This document shows positions 7,990-17,620 of a stretch of 50,691 nt of DNA, piece after piece. Below the pieces are notes generated by a model. The model was not told the origin of the DNA. It ran no database searches and worked only from the letters and a program-made list of their open reading frames with translations. A program made the position numbers and the translations under genes. Numbering within the stretch: the stretch's first letter is position 1; each line of letters opens with the position of its first letter. This DNA comes from Ilumatobacteraceae bacterium (GTDB lineage: Bacteria > Actinomycetota > Acidimicrobiia > Acidimicrobiales > Ilumatobacteraceae), in assembly GCA_017856375.1 (NCBI GenBank), contig JAFMFC010000005.1:1-50691 (forward strand), written 5' to 3'.

Positions 7990-10347
7990 TTACCGGAGGC
8001 GACCGCCCACCTTCGCCACTGCCTCAATGCAGCGGCCCCGTATTTCGGCCACCTCGTCGTCGGTAAGCGTCCTGTCGCTTGCCCGCAACCGAATTCGAAA
8101 CCCGATGCTGCGACTTCCGGACGGCAAGTCGGCCCCGCGGTAGACGTCGAAGATCTGCAGACCATCGAGCGCAGAGCCCGTCGCCTGCTTCAACGCACGT
8201 GAAATGGACGCGGCGGTCGTCTCTGCACCGGCAAGGAAAGCTAGGTCGAAATCAGCAGACGGGAACCTGCTCACCGACTTGGCCACTGGCACACGCGGCG
8301 ACTCGCCACAGATCATTGAGGCATTCAGCTCGAGGCATGCAACACGACATTGCACCCCAAGCAAGTCCAGCACTCGAGGATCGATCTCACCAACTGCGCC
8401 GAGCAGGATCTTGCCTCTGCTTAGCGTCGCCGACCTCGATGGGTGGTAACCGAGCGGAGCGCGAGCTTGGTCCAACTGCGCCCCGATATCGAGAGCCGAG
8501 GAGATCTCCGTCCACCAGCGCACTGCCGCAGACGCATCCTCTCCACTCGCCATCAAACACAAACTTTCGAACTCGTCGGGAAGCTCGCCCTCCCCCTGGG
8601 GGTAAACGTGGCCCAACTCAAAGATTCGAATGCCTTCGACCCGATGCGATTGGTTGTAGACGATGGTCTTCAACATTCCAGGACGCAAAGAAGTGCGCAA
8701 GATGCTTTCCTCGGCGACCAACGGGTTCGCCAAACGCAGAGCGTCTTGCGACTTCAATCCGACCGACTCCAAGTCGCCCGGAGCGAGGAATGGGTTGGGC
8801 ATCGTCTCGCTGAGACCCAGACCCAGCACCACATCGCGCAATGTTCTGCGGCGCAGCTGCGCTCCGGTCAGCCGTCCGTAGACCGGCGATTTGGGCACCA
8901 ACTTGCCGAGTTCGTCGTACCCGTAGTGCCGAGCAATCTCCTCGATGACATCGATCTCGACCGCACAGTCCGGCCGCCAGGAGGGAATCTCCACACGAAG
9001 TTCATCACCTTTGCCCGATACCGAGAATCCGATCGGCCCCAGAAGATCGGCAATTTGTCCACCCTCGAGATCCACCCCGAGCACTCGCTGAATCTCGGCG
9101 CGACGCACCGTCACAGGCCGCGTCTCAGGCATCAGCGTGTCGGCGACCTGCCGGGCAACACCTCGACGCACGACCAAATCGGGACAGGTCAAGGAGAGAA
9201 CCTCCACGAACCGGTCGAATGCACGCTCAGCACCATGAGGATCCACCCCGCGCTCGAATCGAATCGAGGCCTCGGTCCGCAGGCCGAGGCGTGACGCTGA
9301 ACCGACGATTCGCTGTGGCTCGAAATGGGCGATCTCCACGGCAAGCGATGTGGTCGTCGCACTCACCTCTGAATCGAGGCCTCCGATGATTCCGGCAACG
9401 CCAACCGGCACGTCACGACCATCACAAATCAGCAAGTCACCATCGAGGACCCGCTTGACACCATCCAATGTGGTGACGGTTTCACCGTCACGGGCATTGC
9501 GCACGATGAAACCCTCGCCCACTTTCGCGAGGTCGTACGCATGATTCGGCTGATTGAGCTCGAGGTTCACGAGGTTGGAAACATCGACGACGTTGTTGAT
9601 CGACCGCATGCCCGCACTTCGCAGTCGCCGGGCGACCCATTCGGGAGAGTCCGTGACACGGACACCGTCGATCACGATCGCCGAGAAACTCGGGCATGAA
9701 CGCTCGTCCCGCACGTCGACCGACAGGCCGACGGGAGTCTTGCCTTCGCGCCGCGACGGTGATGCAGAACGCAACGCCACCTTCCACTTGGCAGCAAGAT
9801 CGCGCGCTACGCCAAGGTGGCCGTAGCAATCGGGGCGGTTCCGAGTGACATCCAAGTCAAACACCACTTCCGGTGAAACTTCGAGCGCGTCAAAAACGTT
9901 TTCGCCGAGCGTCGCGCTCACCGGCAGAATCTTCAGACCGGCCGAGTCTTCGTCGATTCCCAGCTCGACGCCGCTACACAACATTCCCTCACTATCAATA
10001 CCGAGGATTCCTCGGCGACTGATTTCTCTGCCGTCGGGCATCTTCGTTCCCAACGTGGCGAGGGGCACGAGGTCGCCGGCTTTCATGTTCGTCGCACCAC
10101 ACCACACGTGGCGTTCGGTGCCGTCCCCGGCGTCAACCCACACCCTCGTCACCTTGGCGGCGTCGGGGTGTTTTTCGGTGCGCAACACCTTGGCCACCAC
10201 CACCCCGTCGACACGTGCACCATGACGCTCGACTCCATCGACCGCGAGACCCAGCGACGTAAGTTGCTGGCCGATGCGATCGACGTCGTCACCAAACCCG
10301 ACGCCACTTTCCGTGAGCTCGTTCAACCACGACAGAAGAATCTTCAC
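7990..10347 (-). CDS. pheT: Phenylalanyl-tRNA synthetase beta subunit (GTG start at 10347)
   Basis: VKILLSWLNELTE..., tRNA-binding domain, B3/B4 and C-terminal FDX-ACB-like region; GTG overlaps the pheS stop. Confidence 0.95.
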   Translation of the reverse strand: MKILLSWLNELTESGVGFGDDVDRIGQQLTSLGLAVDGVERHGARVDGVVVAKVLRTEKHPDAAKVTRVWVDAGDGTERHVWCGATNMKAGDLVPLATLGTKMPDGREISRRGILGIDSEGMLCSGVELGIDEDSAGLKILPVSATLGENVFDALEVSPEVVFDLDVTRNRPDCYGHLGVARDLAAKWKVALRSASPSRREGKTPVGLSVDVRDERSCPSFSAIVIDGVRVTDSPEWVARRLRSAGMRSINNVVDVSNLVNLELNQPNHAYDLAKVGEGFIVRNARDGETVTTLDGVKRVLDGDLLICDGRDVPVGVAGIIGGLDSEVSATTTSLAVEIAHFEPQRIVGSASRLGLRTEASIRFERGVDPHGAERAFDRFVEVLSLTCPDLVVRRGVARQVADTLMPETRPVTVRRAEIQRVLGVDLEGGQIADLLGPIGFSVSGKGDELRVEIPSWRPDCAVEIDVIEEIARHYGYDELGKLVPKSPVYGRLTGAQLRRRTLRDVVLGLGLSETMPNPFLAPGDLESVGLKSQDALRLANPLVAEESILRTSLRPGMLKTIVYNQSHRVEGIRIFELGHVYPQGEGELPDEFESLCLMASGEDASAAVRWWTEISSALDIGAQLDQARAPLGYHPSRSATLSRGKILLGAVGEIDPRVLDLLGVQCRVACLELNASMICGESPRVPVAKSVSRFPSADFDLAFLAGAETTAASISRALKQATGSALDGLQIFDVYRGADLPSGSRSIGFRIRLRASDRTLTDDEVAEIRGRCIEAVAKVGGRLR

Positions 10348-11372
10348 GGGAACTGCCTCAGGAATCGGAGATCGTTCGTGTACATCTCGCGGATATCGGC
10401 CACCTGATGACGCTCCTTGGCCATTCGGTCGATACCGAATCCGAAAGCAAAGCCCGTGTACTCCTCGGGATCGATTCCGCCCGCACGTAAGACGTTTGGA
10501 TGCACCATCCCGCACCCACCCAGTTCGATCCAGTCACCTTCAGCTCGACGGATGTCGAACTCCGCGCTCGGCTCGGTGAAGGGGAAGAACGAGGGACGGA
10601 GACGACTTGTGAAATCACTCCCGAAAAATGCCTTGGTGAACGCCTCGATGGTTCCGGCCAGGTGCGCGAAGGTGATTCCCTTGTCCACCACGAGACCTTC
10701 GATCTGGTGGAACACCGGCATGTGCGTGGCATCCGGCGTGTCACGACGGAACACACGGCCGGGCATCACGGCGTAGATCGGAGGCTGCTGTCGCTGCATC
10801 AATCGGATCTGCACTGGTGACGTATGCGTGCGCAGCAGCACCGACCCCGGCTGTTGCGCAGGAGAGCCCGGCTCGAGGAACATCGTGTCGAACTCGCTTC
10901 GCGCAGGATGCGACTTCGGCATGTTCAGCGCTTCGAAGTTGTAGAAATCCAACTCCACCTCGGGGCCTTCAGCCACCTCAAAACCAAGTCCCACGAAGAC
11001 GTCTTCAAGTCGCGTCATGGCCTGCGTGACGATGTGCGCGTGACCACGCTGATGCTCACCGATGAATTCGCTGAGGTCCATCCCCTCGCTCGCCACCCGC
11101 TCACCATGTTCGCGATCCTTGAGTTGCTCCTCGCGAATAGTGATCGACGCCGCCAAACGTGATTGCGCATCGCCGATGAGGCGCCCGAGCTCCTTGCGCT
11201 GCTCGATGTCGCCCACCTGCCCGAGGAGCGCCTTCAATTCGGCAAGACGCCCCTTCTTGCCTTGCACGGCGGAGACGACGACCTGAAGCGCACGCGTGTC
11301 GCCGGCGCTGGCGACGTCACGGAGGGCGGACTCCAGCGAGTCGGCAATTTGTTGATGCAGATCGCTCGTCAT
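10344..11372 (-). CDS. pheS: Phenylalanyl-tRNA synthetase alpha subunit
   Basis: Class II aaRS motifs: LRTHTSPVQIRLM, RVFRRDTPDATHMPVFHQIEGL, GFAFGFGIDRMAK. Confidence 0.96.
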   Translation of the reverse strand: MTSDLHQQIADSLESALRDVASAGDTRALQVVVSAVQGKKGRLAELKALLGQVGDIEQRKELGRLIGDAQSRLAASITIREEQLKDREHGERVASEGMDLSEFIGEHQRGHAHIVTQAMTRLEDVFVGLGFEVAEGPEVELDFYNFEALNMPKSHPARSEFDTMFLEPGSPAQQPGSVLLRTHTSPVQIRLMQRQQPPIYAVMPGRVFRRDTPDATHMPVFHQIEGLVVDKGITFAHLAGTIEAFTKAFFGSDFTSRLRPSFFPFTEPSAEFDIRRAEGDWIELGGCGMVHPNVLRAGGIDPEEYTGFAFGFGIDRMAKERHQVADIREMYTNDLRFLRQFP

Positions 11373-11396
11373 GGCTTCACGAAACGCTAGTGCCCG

Positions 11397-12134
11397 TCAG
11401 CTTTGGCCACGGCGACTTGCCATCACGTACGACAGCACGGTTCCCGCCATTGCAACGTTCAGGCTCTCGCTGTGTCCGACATGCGGAATCGACACCCATT
11501 CGTGGACCGACACATCCGGATCGAGACCGTGCGCTTCATTGCCGAGCACCACGGCCACGTCCCCGTGCAGATCGACCATTGCAATGTCGCTCGTACGGGG
11601 AGATCCATGCGAAGTGGTTCCGAGAATTCGAAAGCCTCGTTGCGCGAGGTCCTCGAGGCGCCGATCGACGAGGACGGGAACATGGAACGTTGCACCGGCA
11701 GCCGCCCGAAGCGCCTTCGGATTGAACGGGTCGACCGTTCCGGATGTGCACACGACCGCACTCGCACCGAACGCTTCGGCCGAGCGGATCAACGTGCCGA
11801 GGTTTCCCGGATCTGCCAGACGGTCGACGACGAGCACCCAGCCGTGCAAGACCGAGTCGGCAAAGTCACGACGGGCAACCTCTGCGATCACGCCTTGCGG
11901 AGATTCCGTGGTGGCGACACGTTCCAGTACGCCGCTCTGCAGTTCGTGCACGACGACGACGCCGAGGTCGAGACCTGCAAGTGTCGAATCCGCACGCTCA
12001 GGGTCGACGAAGACCTCGAGCACCTGCCACTCGGCACGCAGTGCCTCTTCCAGGAGATGACGCCCCTCGACGACGAAACTCTTCGCTTCGACGCGTTCGG
12101 ATTTGTTCGACAGCAGACGACGGAGTCGTTGCAC
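11397..12134 (-). CDS. TrmH/SpoU-family rRNA/tRNA 2'-O-methyltransferase
   Basis: VVEGRHLLEEAL, LVVDRLADPGNLGTLIRSAEAFGAS, VVLGNEAHGLDPD, VSIPHVGHSESLNVAMA. Confidence 0.92.
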   Translation of the reverse strand: MQRLRRLLSNKSERVEAKSFVVEGRHLLEEALRAEWQVLEVFVDPERADSTLAGLDLGVVVVHELQSGVLERVATTESPQGVIAEVARRDFADSVLHGWVLVVDRLADPGNLGTLIRSAEAFGASAVVCTSGTVDPFNPKALRAAAGATFHVPVLVDRRLEDLAQRGFRILGTTSHGSPRTSDIAMVDLHGDVAVVLGNEAHGLDPDVSVHEWVSIPHVGHSESLNVAMAGTVLSYVMASRRGQS

Positions 12135-12166
12135 CCGATTGTTGCTGTACCCGAGACGGGCGTCGC

Positions 12167-12523
12167 TCAGACGAGAGCTCCTCGCGCAGTCTCCACCAAC
12201 TTGGTAAACGCTGCCGGATCGTTGACGGCGAGATCCGCGAGGATCTTGCGGTCAACTTGTACACCAGCCTTGTTCAGTCCGTCGATCAAGCGGCTGTAGG
12301 TGAAACCGTTCTGACGGCATCCGGCGTTGATGCGCTGGATCCACAGGCTGCGGAACTCGCCCTTGCGTGCGCGACGGTCGCGAAATGCGTACTGTCCGGA
12401 GTGCAATACCTGCTCGTTGGCTGAACGGAAGGTGCGGCTGCGGTCACCGTAGTAACCCTTGGCCTTCTCCAGGATCGCCTTGTGCTTCTTCTTGGCGTGA
12501 ACCGCCCTCTTAACTCGTGCCAT
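12167..12523 (-). CDS. rplT: 50S ribosomal protein L20
   Basis: [15 protein letters not shown]..., [27 protein letters not shown]. Confidence 0.98.
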   Translation of the reverse strand: MARVKRAVHAKKKHKAILEKAKGYYGDRSRTFRSANEQVLHSGQYAFRDRRARKGEFRSLWIQRINAGCRQNGFTYSRLIDGLNKAGVQVDRKILADLAVNDPAAFTKLVETARGALV

Positions 12524-12552
12524 GTCGTGGTCTCCTCTCGATAAAAGTTGGT

Positions 12553-12750
12553 TTAACGTTCGCCAAGGAGGCGCTTGATTCGCTTGACATCACCCGAATG
12601 GACGTCGACGGAACCGTCGAGCCGGCGGGTACGCGTGGATGGCTTGTGCTCGAACAGGTGCTGACGCATCGACTGTTGGCGACGGAGCTTGCCCGTCCCC
12701 GTCTTACGGAACCGCTTGGCGGTTGTCTTTGAGGTCTTCATCTTTGGCAT
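12553..12750 (-). CDS. rpmI: 50S ribosomal protein L35
   Basis: [24 protein letters not shown]; between infC and rplT. Confidence 0.97.
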   Translation of the reverse strand: MPKMKTSKTTAKRFRKTGTGKLRRQQSMRQHLFEHKPSTRTRRLDGSVDVHSGDVKRIKRLLGER

Positions 12751-12791
12751 CTCGTGTTTCCTTCCCTGTTCTGCTCTAACTAGTTCTCTGT

Positions 12792-13484
12792 TTACTGGGC
12801 GATCTGTTCGTCGGTGACTGCCGGCGCCGAATTGACCGGCGCCTGCTTTTCGACTGGCTTTTCGTTTGGTTTCTTGGTCGACTTCTTTTCAGGAGACAAC
12901 ACCATGGTCATGTTCTTTCCCTCGAGCCGCGCATGGGTGTCCACCTTGGCGATGTCACCCAACTGCTCGATCACCGCATTGAGGAGCTTCGAACCGAGTT
13001 CCGGGTGGGCTACTTCTCGCCCCCTGAACTGCAGCGTCACCTTGACCTTGTGCCCCTCTTCGAGGAACTCCTGCATGTGACGCACCTTGGTGTCGAAATC
13101 GCCCTTGCCGATCTTCGGCCTGAGCTTCACCTCTTTCATCGTGATCTGAACCGTCTTGCGACGCGATTCCTTGAGGCGCTGAGATTCCTCGTAGCGGAAT
13201 TTCCCGTAGTCCATGATTCGACATACCGGTGGGTTGGCCTGTGGGGCTACTTCCACCAAATCGAGATCTTGACGTTGCGCACGCTCCAAGGCTTCGGAGA
13301 TGTTCACGATGCCCACCTGGGAACCATCGGCGTCCACCAGACGAACTTCGCGAGCGCGAATCTTCTCGTTGAACCGTGGCTCCTGGAGTGGCGGTGCTAT
13401 GGCGTTACTTTCTTGTGCAAGCGGCAATGCCTCCCTTGTTGACAGACCAGTGAGAAGGCAGGCATGCGCGAAGCCGAGCCGCAT
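12792..13484 (-). CDS. infC: Translation initiation factor IF-3 (true start uncertain; probably a non-ATG codon near 13430)
   Basis: [55 protein letters not shown]. Confidence 0.93.
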   Translation of the reverse strand: MRLGFAHACLLTGLSTREALPLAQESNAIAPPLQEPRFNEKIRAREVRLVDADGSQVGIVNISEALERAQRQDLDLVEVAPQANPPVCRIMDYGKFRYEESQRLKESRRKTVQITMKEVKLRPKIGKGDFDTKVRHMQEFLEEGHKVKVTLQFRGREVAHPELGSKLLNAVIEQLGDIAKVDTHARLEGKNMTMVLSPEKKSTKKPNEKPVEKQAPVNSAPAVTDEQIAQ

Positions 13485-13592
13485 TGCGGCTGCGACCCGA
13501 GCGCACTCACCACCTCACTTGGAAGTTGGATTTCCGTGGTCGGGTGGGGGCAATGTCCCCACTTGGTTGGACAGGCTATCGGGCGGGCTCGC

Positions 13593-13799
13593 TCAAGCGG
13601 ACTTTTCGATTTGAGAGGCCTCCTGGTGCCCGAACCGGATGGTTCTCTCAAAAATAACCCGTGTCCCGATCGCCACATCGCGGGAGCCATCAAGCAACTC
13701 CGCACAGTGAAAGAGGTAGCGATTCCCGTCATCCCCCTCGATCCATCCGAGTCCCTCGTGGTGGTCGAAGGAAGTCACCGTGCCATCGCTGCGCATCAA
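13593..13799 (-). CDS. Small cold-shock-domain-like protein (divergent RNP motifs)
   Basis: GTVTSFDHHEGLGWIEGDDGNRYLFHCAELLDG resembles CSD RNP1/RNP2; overlaps the fmt stop. Confidence 0.75.
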   Translation of the reverse strand: MMRSDGTVTSFDHHEGLGWIEGDDGNRYLFHCAELLDGSRDVAIGTRVIFERTIRFGHQEASQIEKSA

Positions 13800-14716
13800 T
13801 CGAACCTCACCGAATCAAGAGTAGACGCGAGGCCGTTCCACCAGTCGAGTGCCGACATCACCGCACGACCCGCGGGTTGCACGAACTCGAGCACCACGTG
13901 ACCCGAACCCCCGGCCACCACCACCTGTCGATCGACTAATCGCACTTCGCCACTCGTCCACGACGCAAGTTCGATCTCGGCGCCGTGTGCCTTGGCGATC
14001 TTGACTCGCTGCTGTCTGATTTCGGTGTAGGCCCCACCAATTCGCGTCACCCGAACGATGTGATCGGCTGATTCGTTCCATGCGATACGCCGTTCGTCCT
14101 TGGTGATCTTTCGCGCGTACGTTGACTCCCCTGACTGCGGGGTGGGAATTCCCCAGCCTCCGTCGAGTAGTCGATGCAATTCTTTTGTACCGATCACACA
14201 GAGTCGATCGCGCAGATCTTCGGCATCGTCGTTTCCAGCGGGAATCGCCACCCGTGCAAAAACGTCGCCCTCGTCCAAGGCCTCAACGATGCGCATGACA
14301 CAGACACCCACTTCGGTGTCGCCGGCAAGAATGGCGCGCTCAACTGGTGCCGCACCTCGCCAACGTGGAAGCAGTGAAAAGTGTAAATTGACGAGAGGAA
14401 GACGAGCCAACAGGCTTCGGGGAATCAATCTTCCGTAGGCCACCACTACTCCGAGCCATTGACCGCCGCGTGTTTCGACCATCGGCAGCACCGCTTCCAG
14501 ATCGTGAATGACCGTAATTCCCTGTGACTCAGCGAACTCGTGCACAGGTGTCTTCATCAAAATTGAACCACGGCCCCGTCGCTTGGGTTCTGCCGTTACT
14601 ACGAGATCGACGACGATCCCTAACCCAACCATCAGCGAGAGGCAGCGTGCCGCAGTCGCTGGCGTGCCGAAGAAGACGATCCCGTCGGGACGCGCTTCCG
14701 GCATGTCGGCGAGCAT
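13796..14716 (-). CDS. fmt: Methionyl-tRNA formyltransferase
   Basis: VFFGTPATAARCL, VNLHFSLLPRWRGAAPVERAILAGD, adjacent to def. Confidence 0.95.
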   Translation of the reverse strand: MLADMPEARPDGIVFFGTPATAARCLSLMVGLGIVVDLVVTAEPKRRGRGSILMKTPVHEFAESQGITVIHDLEAVLPMVETRGGQWLGVVVAYGRLIPRSLLARLPLVNLHFSLLPRWRGAAPVERAILAGDTEVGVCVMRIVEALDEGDVFARVAIPAGNDDAEDLRDRLCVIGTKELHRLLDGGWGIPTPQSGESTYARKITKDERRIAWNESADHIVRVTRIGGAYTEIRQQRVKIAKAHGAEIELASWTSGEVRLVDRQVVVAGGSGHVVLEFVQPAGRAVMSALDWWNGLASTLDSVRFD

Positions 14717-15258
14717 CAGCTCAGACGCAAATGGAAAGGCTCTCTCCTTTTCGGGTCTTCCTCGCGAATGCGGTATTCGCGCATGGCCACCTTGCGCTGG
14801 TCCTCCGTCATGCGATCGAACATCAACACACCCTGAAGGTGATCGATTTCGTGCTGGAAGAGCCGTGCCAGCAGCTCGTCGGCCTCGACTTCAATTTCGT
14901 TGCCATCGAGGTCGACCCCGCGCACCAAGATCTGCTTCGGTCGAACCATTTCGACGAACAGCCCGGGAATGGACAGACAACCTTCGTCGTACACCCACTC
15001 GCCAGACGCCTCCACGATTGTTGGATTGAGGATGACCTGGGGATCGTCGTCAATGTCCCACACGAATATCTGCTTCTGGACACCGATCTGTGGCCCAGCC
15101 AGACCAATTCCCGGGGCTTCATACATGGTGTCGAGCATGTCGTCAGCGAGAGCGACGAGTTTGCCGTCGATGTTCTGCACCTGCTCAGCAACCGCCTTCA
15201 GCACGGGGTCGCCATAGACCCGGATCTTGTTGGTGGGATGCCCCGATGACGAGTTCAC
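14716..15258 (-). CDS. def: Peptide deformylase (GTG start at 15258 preferred)
   Basis: GIGLAGPQIG, EGCLSIPG, QHEIDHLQGVL. Confidence 0.95.
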   Translation of the reverse strand: MNSSSGHPTNKIRVYGDPVLKAVAEQVQNIDGKLVALADDMLDTMYEAPGIGLAGPQIGVQKQIFVWDIDDDPQVILNPTIVEASGEWVYDEGCLSIPGLFVEMVRPKQILVRGVDLDGNEIEVEADELLARLFQHEIDHLQGVLMFDRMTEDQRKVAMREYRIREEDPKRREPFHLRLS

Positions 15259-15280
15259 GCGTGAAAGGCTACTTCTCGAG

Positions 15281-15880
15281 ATGAATGGCGAGCAGTACTT
15301 TGAGCGATCCCCAAGTTCGACTGAGTCGGGCAAAACGTTCGACTGGAATCTCGACGGCCGCACGCTACGAGTCGATACCGCTGGAGGCGTGTTCTCTCGC
15401 CGCGGACTCGATGATGGAACCGAATTCCTGATCGACCGCGCAGCAACTCCCCCGATTCATGGAGTGGCCTTGGATCTTGGTTGCGGATGGGGTGCACTTG
15501 CCATCGCCCTTGCAACGCGTGCCCCCGAACTGCGCGTGTGGGCGGTTGACGTCAACGAACGTGCAGTTGCACTCACCGAGCAGAATGCCGCGCGCAACGG
15601 TCTGGGCAACATCACCGCTGTCCTCGCCGACCAGATGCCGAGCGAGGTGACCTTCGATGTGATCTGGTCCAACCCGCCCATCCGCATCGGCAAGCAACAG
15701 CTGCACGACTTGCTCGCAACGTGGCTGAGTCGCCTGTCGGTTCGGGGCGTGGCCTGGCTGGTGGTCAGTCGACACCTTGGTGCAGACAGCCTCACGACTT
15801 GGCTGGCCGAGCAGGGTTGGATATGTGAACGAGTTGGGAGCCGTCATGGCTACCGACTGCTGCGAGTCAGTCGCTCCTAG
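15281..15880 (+). CDS. RsmC/MTS-like class I SAM-dependent methyltransferase
   Basis: ALDLGCGWGALAIALA (SAM-binding motif I), VDVNERAVALTEQNAARNGL, SNPPIRIGK; start ATG 15281 chosen (ORF track begins at 15227). Confidence 0.85.
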   Translation: MNGEQYFERSPSSTESGKTFDWNLDGRTLRVDTAGGVFSRRGLDDGTEFLIDRAATPPIHGVALDLGCGWGALAIALATRAPELRVWAVDVNERAVALTEQNAARNGLGNITAVLADQMPSEVTFDVIWSNPPIRIGKQQLHDLLATWLSRLSVRGVAWLVVSRHLGADSLTTWLAEQGWICERVGSRHGYRLLRVSRS

Positions 15881-17595
15881 AGACGTGGTGGATCGACGTG
15901 GATCCGAACATCCTTGAACACGCTCAACTCCTCGTGCTCATTATTCAAAATCGAGATCATGTGGTTGGCATCTCGAAACCGCACCACTGCTCTCTCGCCA
16001 TTCGCCCACGCAGCTAGGTCATATTTATTCGACAACAATCGAGCAGCCTCGGAACCGCCTGCACCGCCGAACGACGCGACCACCGAGAACGGGGGCAGAT
16101 TCAATTCACGTCGCGCTTTCGATTCGATTTCTGCGAAGGCGTCGAACCGGCGTTCACGAACGGCCTGCAACAAATGGTGCTCGGGAACATGCGTCTGAAT
16201 CACGAGCGTGCCGCCATCAACTTGACGCGCTGCAGCAACGATCAAACCCGCTGCAATCTCCGTCGCCCGAAAACGTGGCGCAAACAATTCCTGGTCAAAA
16301 TCGGCGAATACAACCACATCCGGGCGTCGGACGCGATGAAGAGCGGCTTCGGTTCCCACGAAGAGGCTCGCACGTTGCTCCACTTCAACCCCGTCCTCCA
16401 CCACACACAGCGATGATGCTGCTCGACCGCTTGCCTTGAGAAGATCTTCACCAAGCCGCTTCACACCCGGCCGGAGATTGCGAAACGTGTTCGACGAACA
16501 GGCGAGACACACGCCGGGGCGCGTGGTGGAACAGCGAGTACACACCAGGCCACGGTCATGTTCCTGCACCGCCCCGCCACATTTGTCACATCTGGCAATC
16601 GAGCGACACGATGCACAGGCGAGCAACCGAGATCGCCCTTTCACGTTGAGTACGACCACGACCCGCTTCGAGGAGTCGCGGATCATCTCGACGAGTCGCG
16701 ACGACACGAGTGAATCGGCCCAGTGCTCGTCGGATGTCCTATCGACGATTTCGATGGCAGGCCATTGGCCAGGTTCGCCCTCGACCGAATCGACAACACC
16801 CTGGGCCAACTCGATCGCGGCAACGCTCGGTATCGGCGACAACAAGAAGCAGGGAATCTCTGCGCGACGGGCACGCTCAACCGCAACGTCACGGGCATGC
16901 CAAGTGGGATTGCGTGACTCCTGTAGGGCATCGTCGTGTTCGTCCACCACTACCACCGAGGAAAGACCCGGCACACTGGCAAAAACCGCGCTACGCGCAC
17001 CCACCGCCACGTCCACTCCACCGGCGACACTCGGCCACTCGTCAGGATGCACCGCCACTGTCAGTCCATTCCCGCGCAACGCGGCACGCACCGCACTCGC
17101 CCTGCCCAGCGTTGGTGTCACCACAAGCACGGGACCGCGCGATGCAATACGACGGATGAATTGGGTGAGATCCCACCGTGGTCCGCGCCGCACCACCACG
17201 GAGCGGGGCTGGTCGAAGATCGCAAGCGCCGTGTCGGTCGTCGTTGACTTGGCCGTGTATCGCGACGCAGGGAGGTTGCGCACGAGCGTTGAGGCGGTAC
17301 CCGTCACCAAGACGCTTCGCCAACGCCCGCACCAACGTTGCGCCGTCCACTCGGCAAGCGTCACCACTTCTGGGCTGGGACCTCTGCCGAGTAGTGAAAC
17401 AATCGGTTTCAATTTGGATGTGTCGACCGCGGAGTCAGTCGACACGCTTACCACCCAGCCACGTACGTTTCGTCCATGCAACGGAACCCTGACGAGGTCC
17501 CCTACCCGTGGAGATGCACCAAGATCTGCGGGAACCTCGTAATCGAATATCCGATCGAGGCCTGTGACGTCGGGAACGACCGAGACAACCTGCAC
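15877..17595 (-). CDS. priA: PriA-like primosomal protein without a Walker A motif
   Basis: N-terminal FDYEVPADLGASPRVGDLVRVPLHGRNVRGWV, Cys-rich CASCRSIARCDKCGG...CTRC...CLAC, C-terminal RRELNLPPF; no GxGKT. Confidence 0.88.
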   Translation of the reverse strand: MQVVSVVPDVTGLDRIFDYEVPADLGASPRVGDLVRVPLHGRNVRGWVVSVSTDSAVDTSKLKPIVSLLGRGPSPEVVTLAEWTAQRWCGRWRSVLVTGTASTLVRNLPASRYTAKSTTTDTALAIFDQPRSVVVRRGPRWDLTQFIRRIASRGPVLVVTPTLGRASAVRAALRGNGLTVAVHPDEWPSVAGGVDVAVGARSAVFASVPGLSSVVVVDEHDDALQESRNPTWHARDVAVERARRAEIPCFLLSPIPSVAAIELAQGVVDSVEGEPGQWPAIEIVDRTSDEHWADSLVSSRLVEMIRDSSKRVVVVLNVKGRSRLLACASCRSIARCDKCGGAVQEHDRGLVCTRCSTTRPGVCLACSSNTFRNLRPGVKRLGEDLLKASGRAASSLCVVEDGVEVEQRASLFVGTEAALHRVRRPDVVVFADFDQELFAPRFRATEIAAGLIVAAARQVDGGTLVIQTHVPEHHLLQAVRERRFDAFAEIESKARRELNLPPFSVVASFGGAGGSEAARLLSNKYDLAAWANGERAVVRFRDANHMISILNNEHEELSVFKDVRIHVDPPRL

Positions 17596-17620
17596 GTGCG
17601 CCCGGGCGCCTCTACCAGGC

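Noticed and set aside
16436-17542. 368-aa plus-strand ORF antisense to priA
   Set aside because: Ser/Thr/Arg-rich shadow ORF; the opposite frame has clear PriA features.
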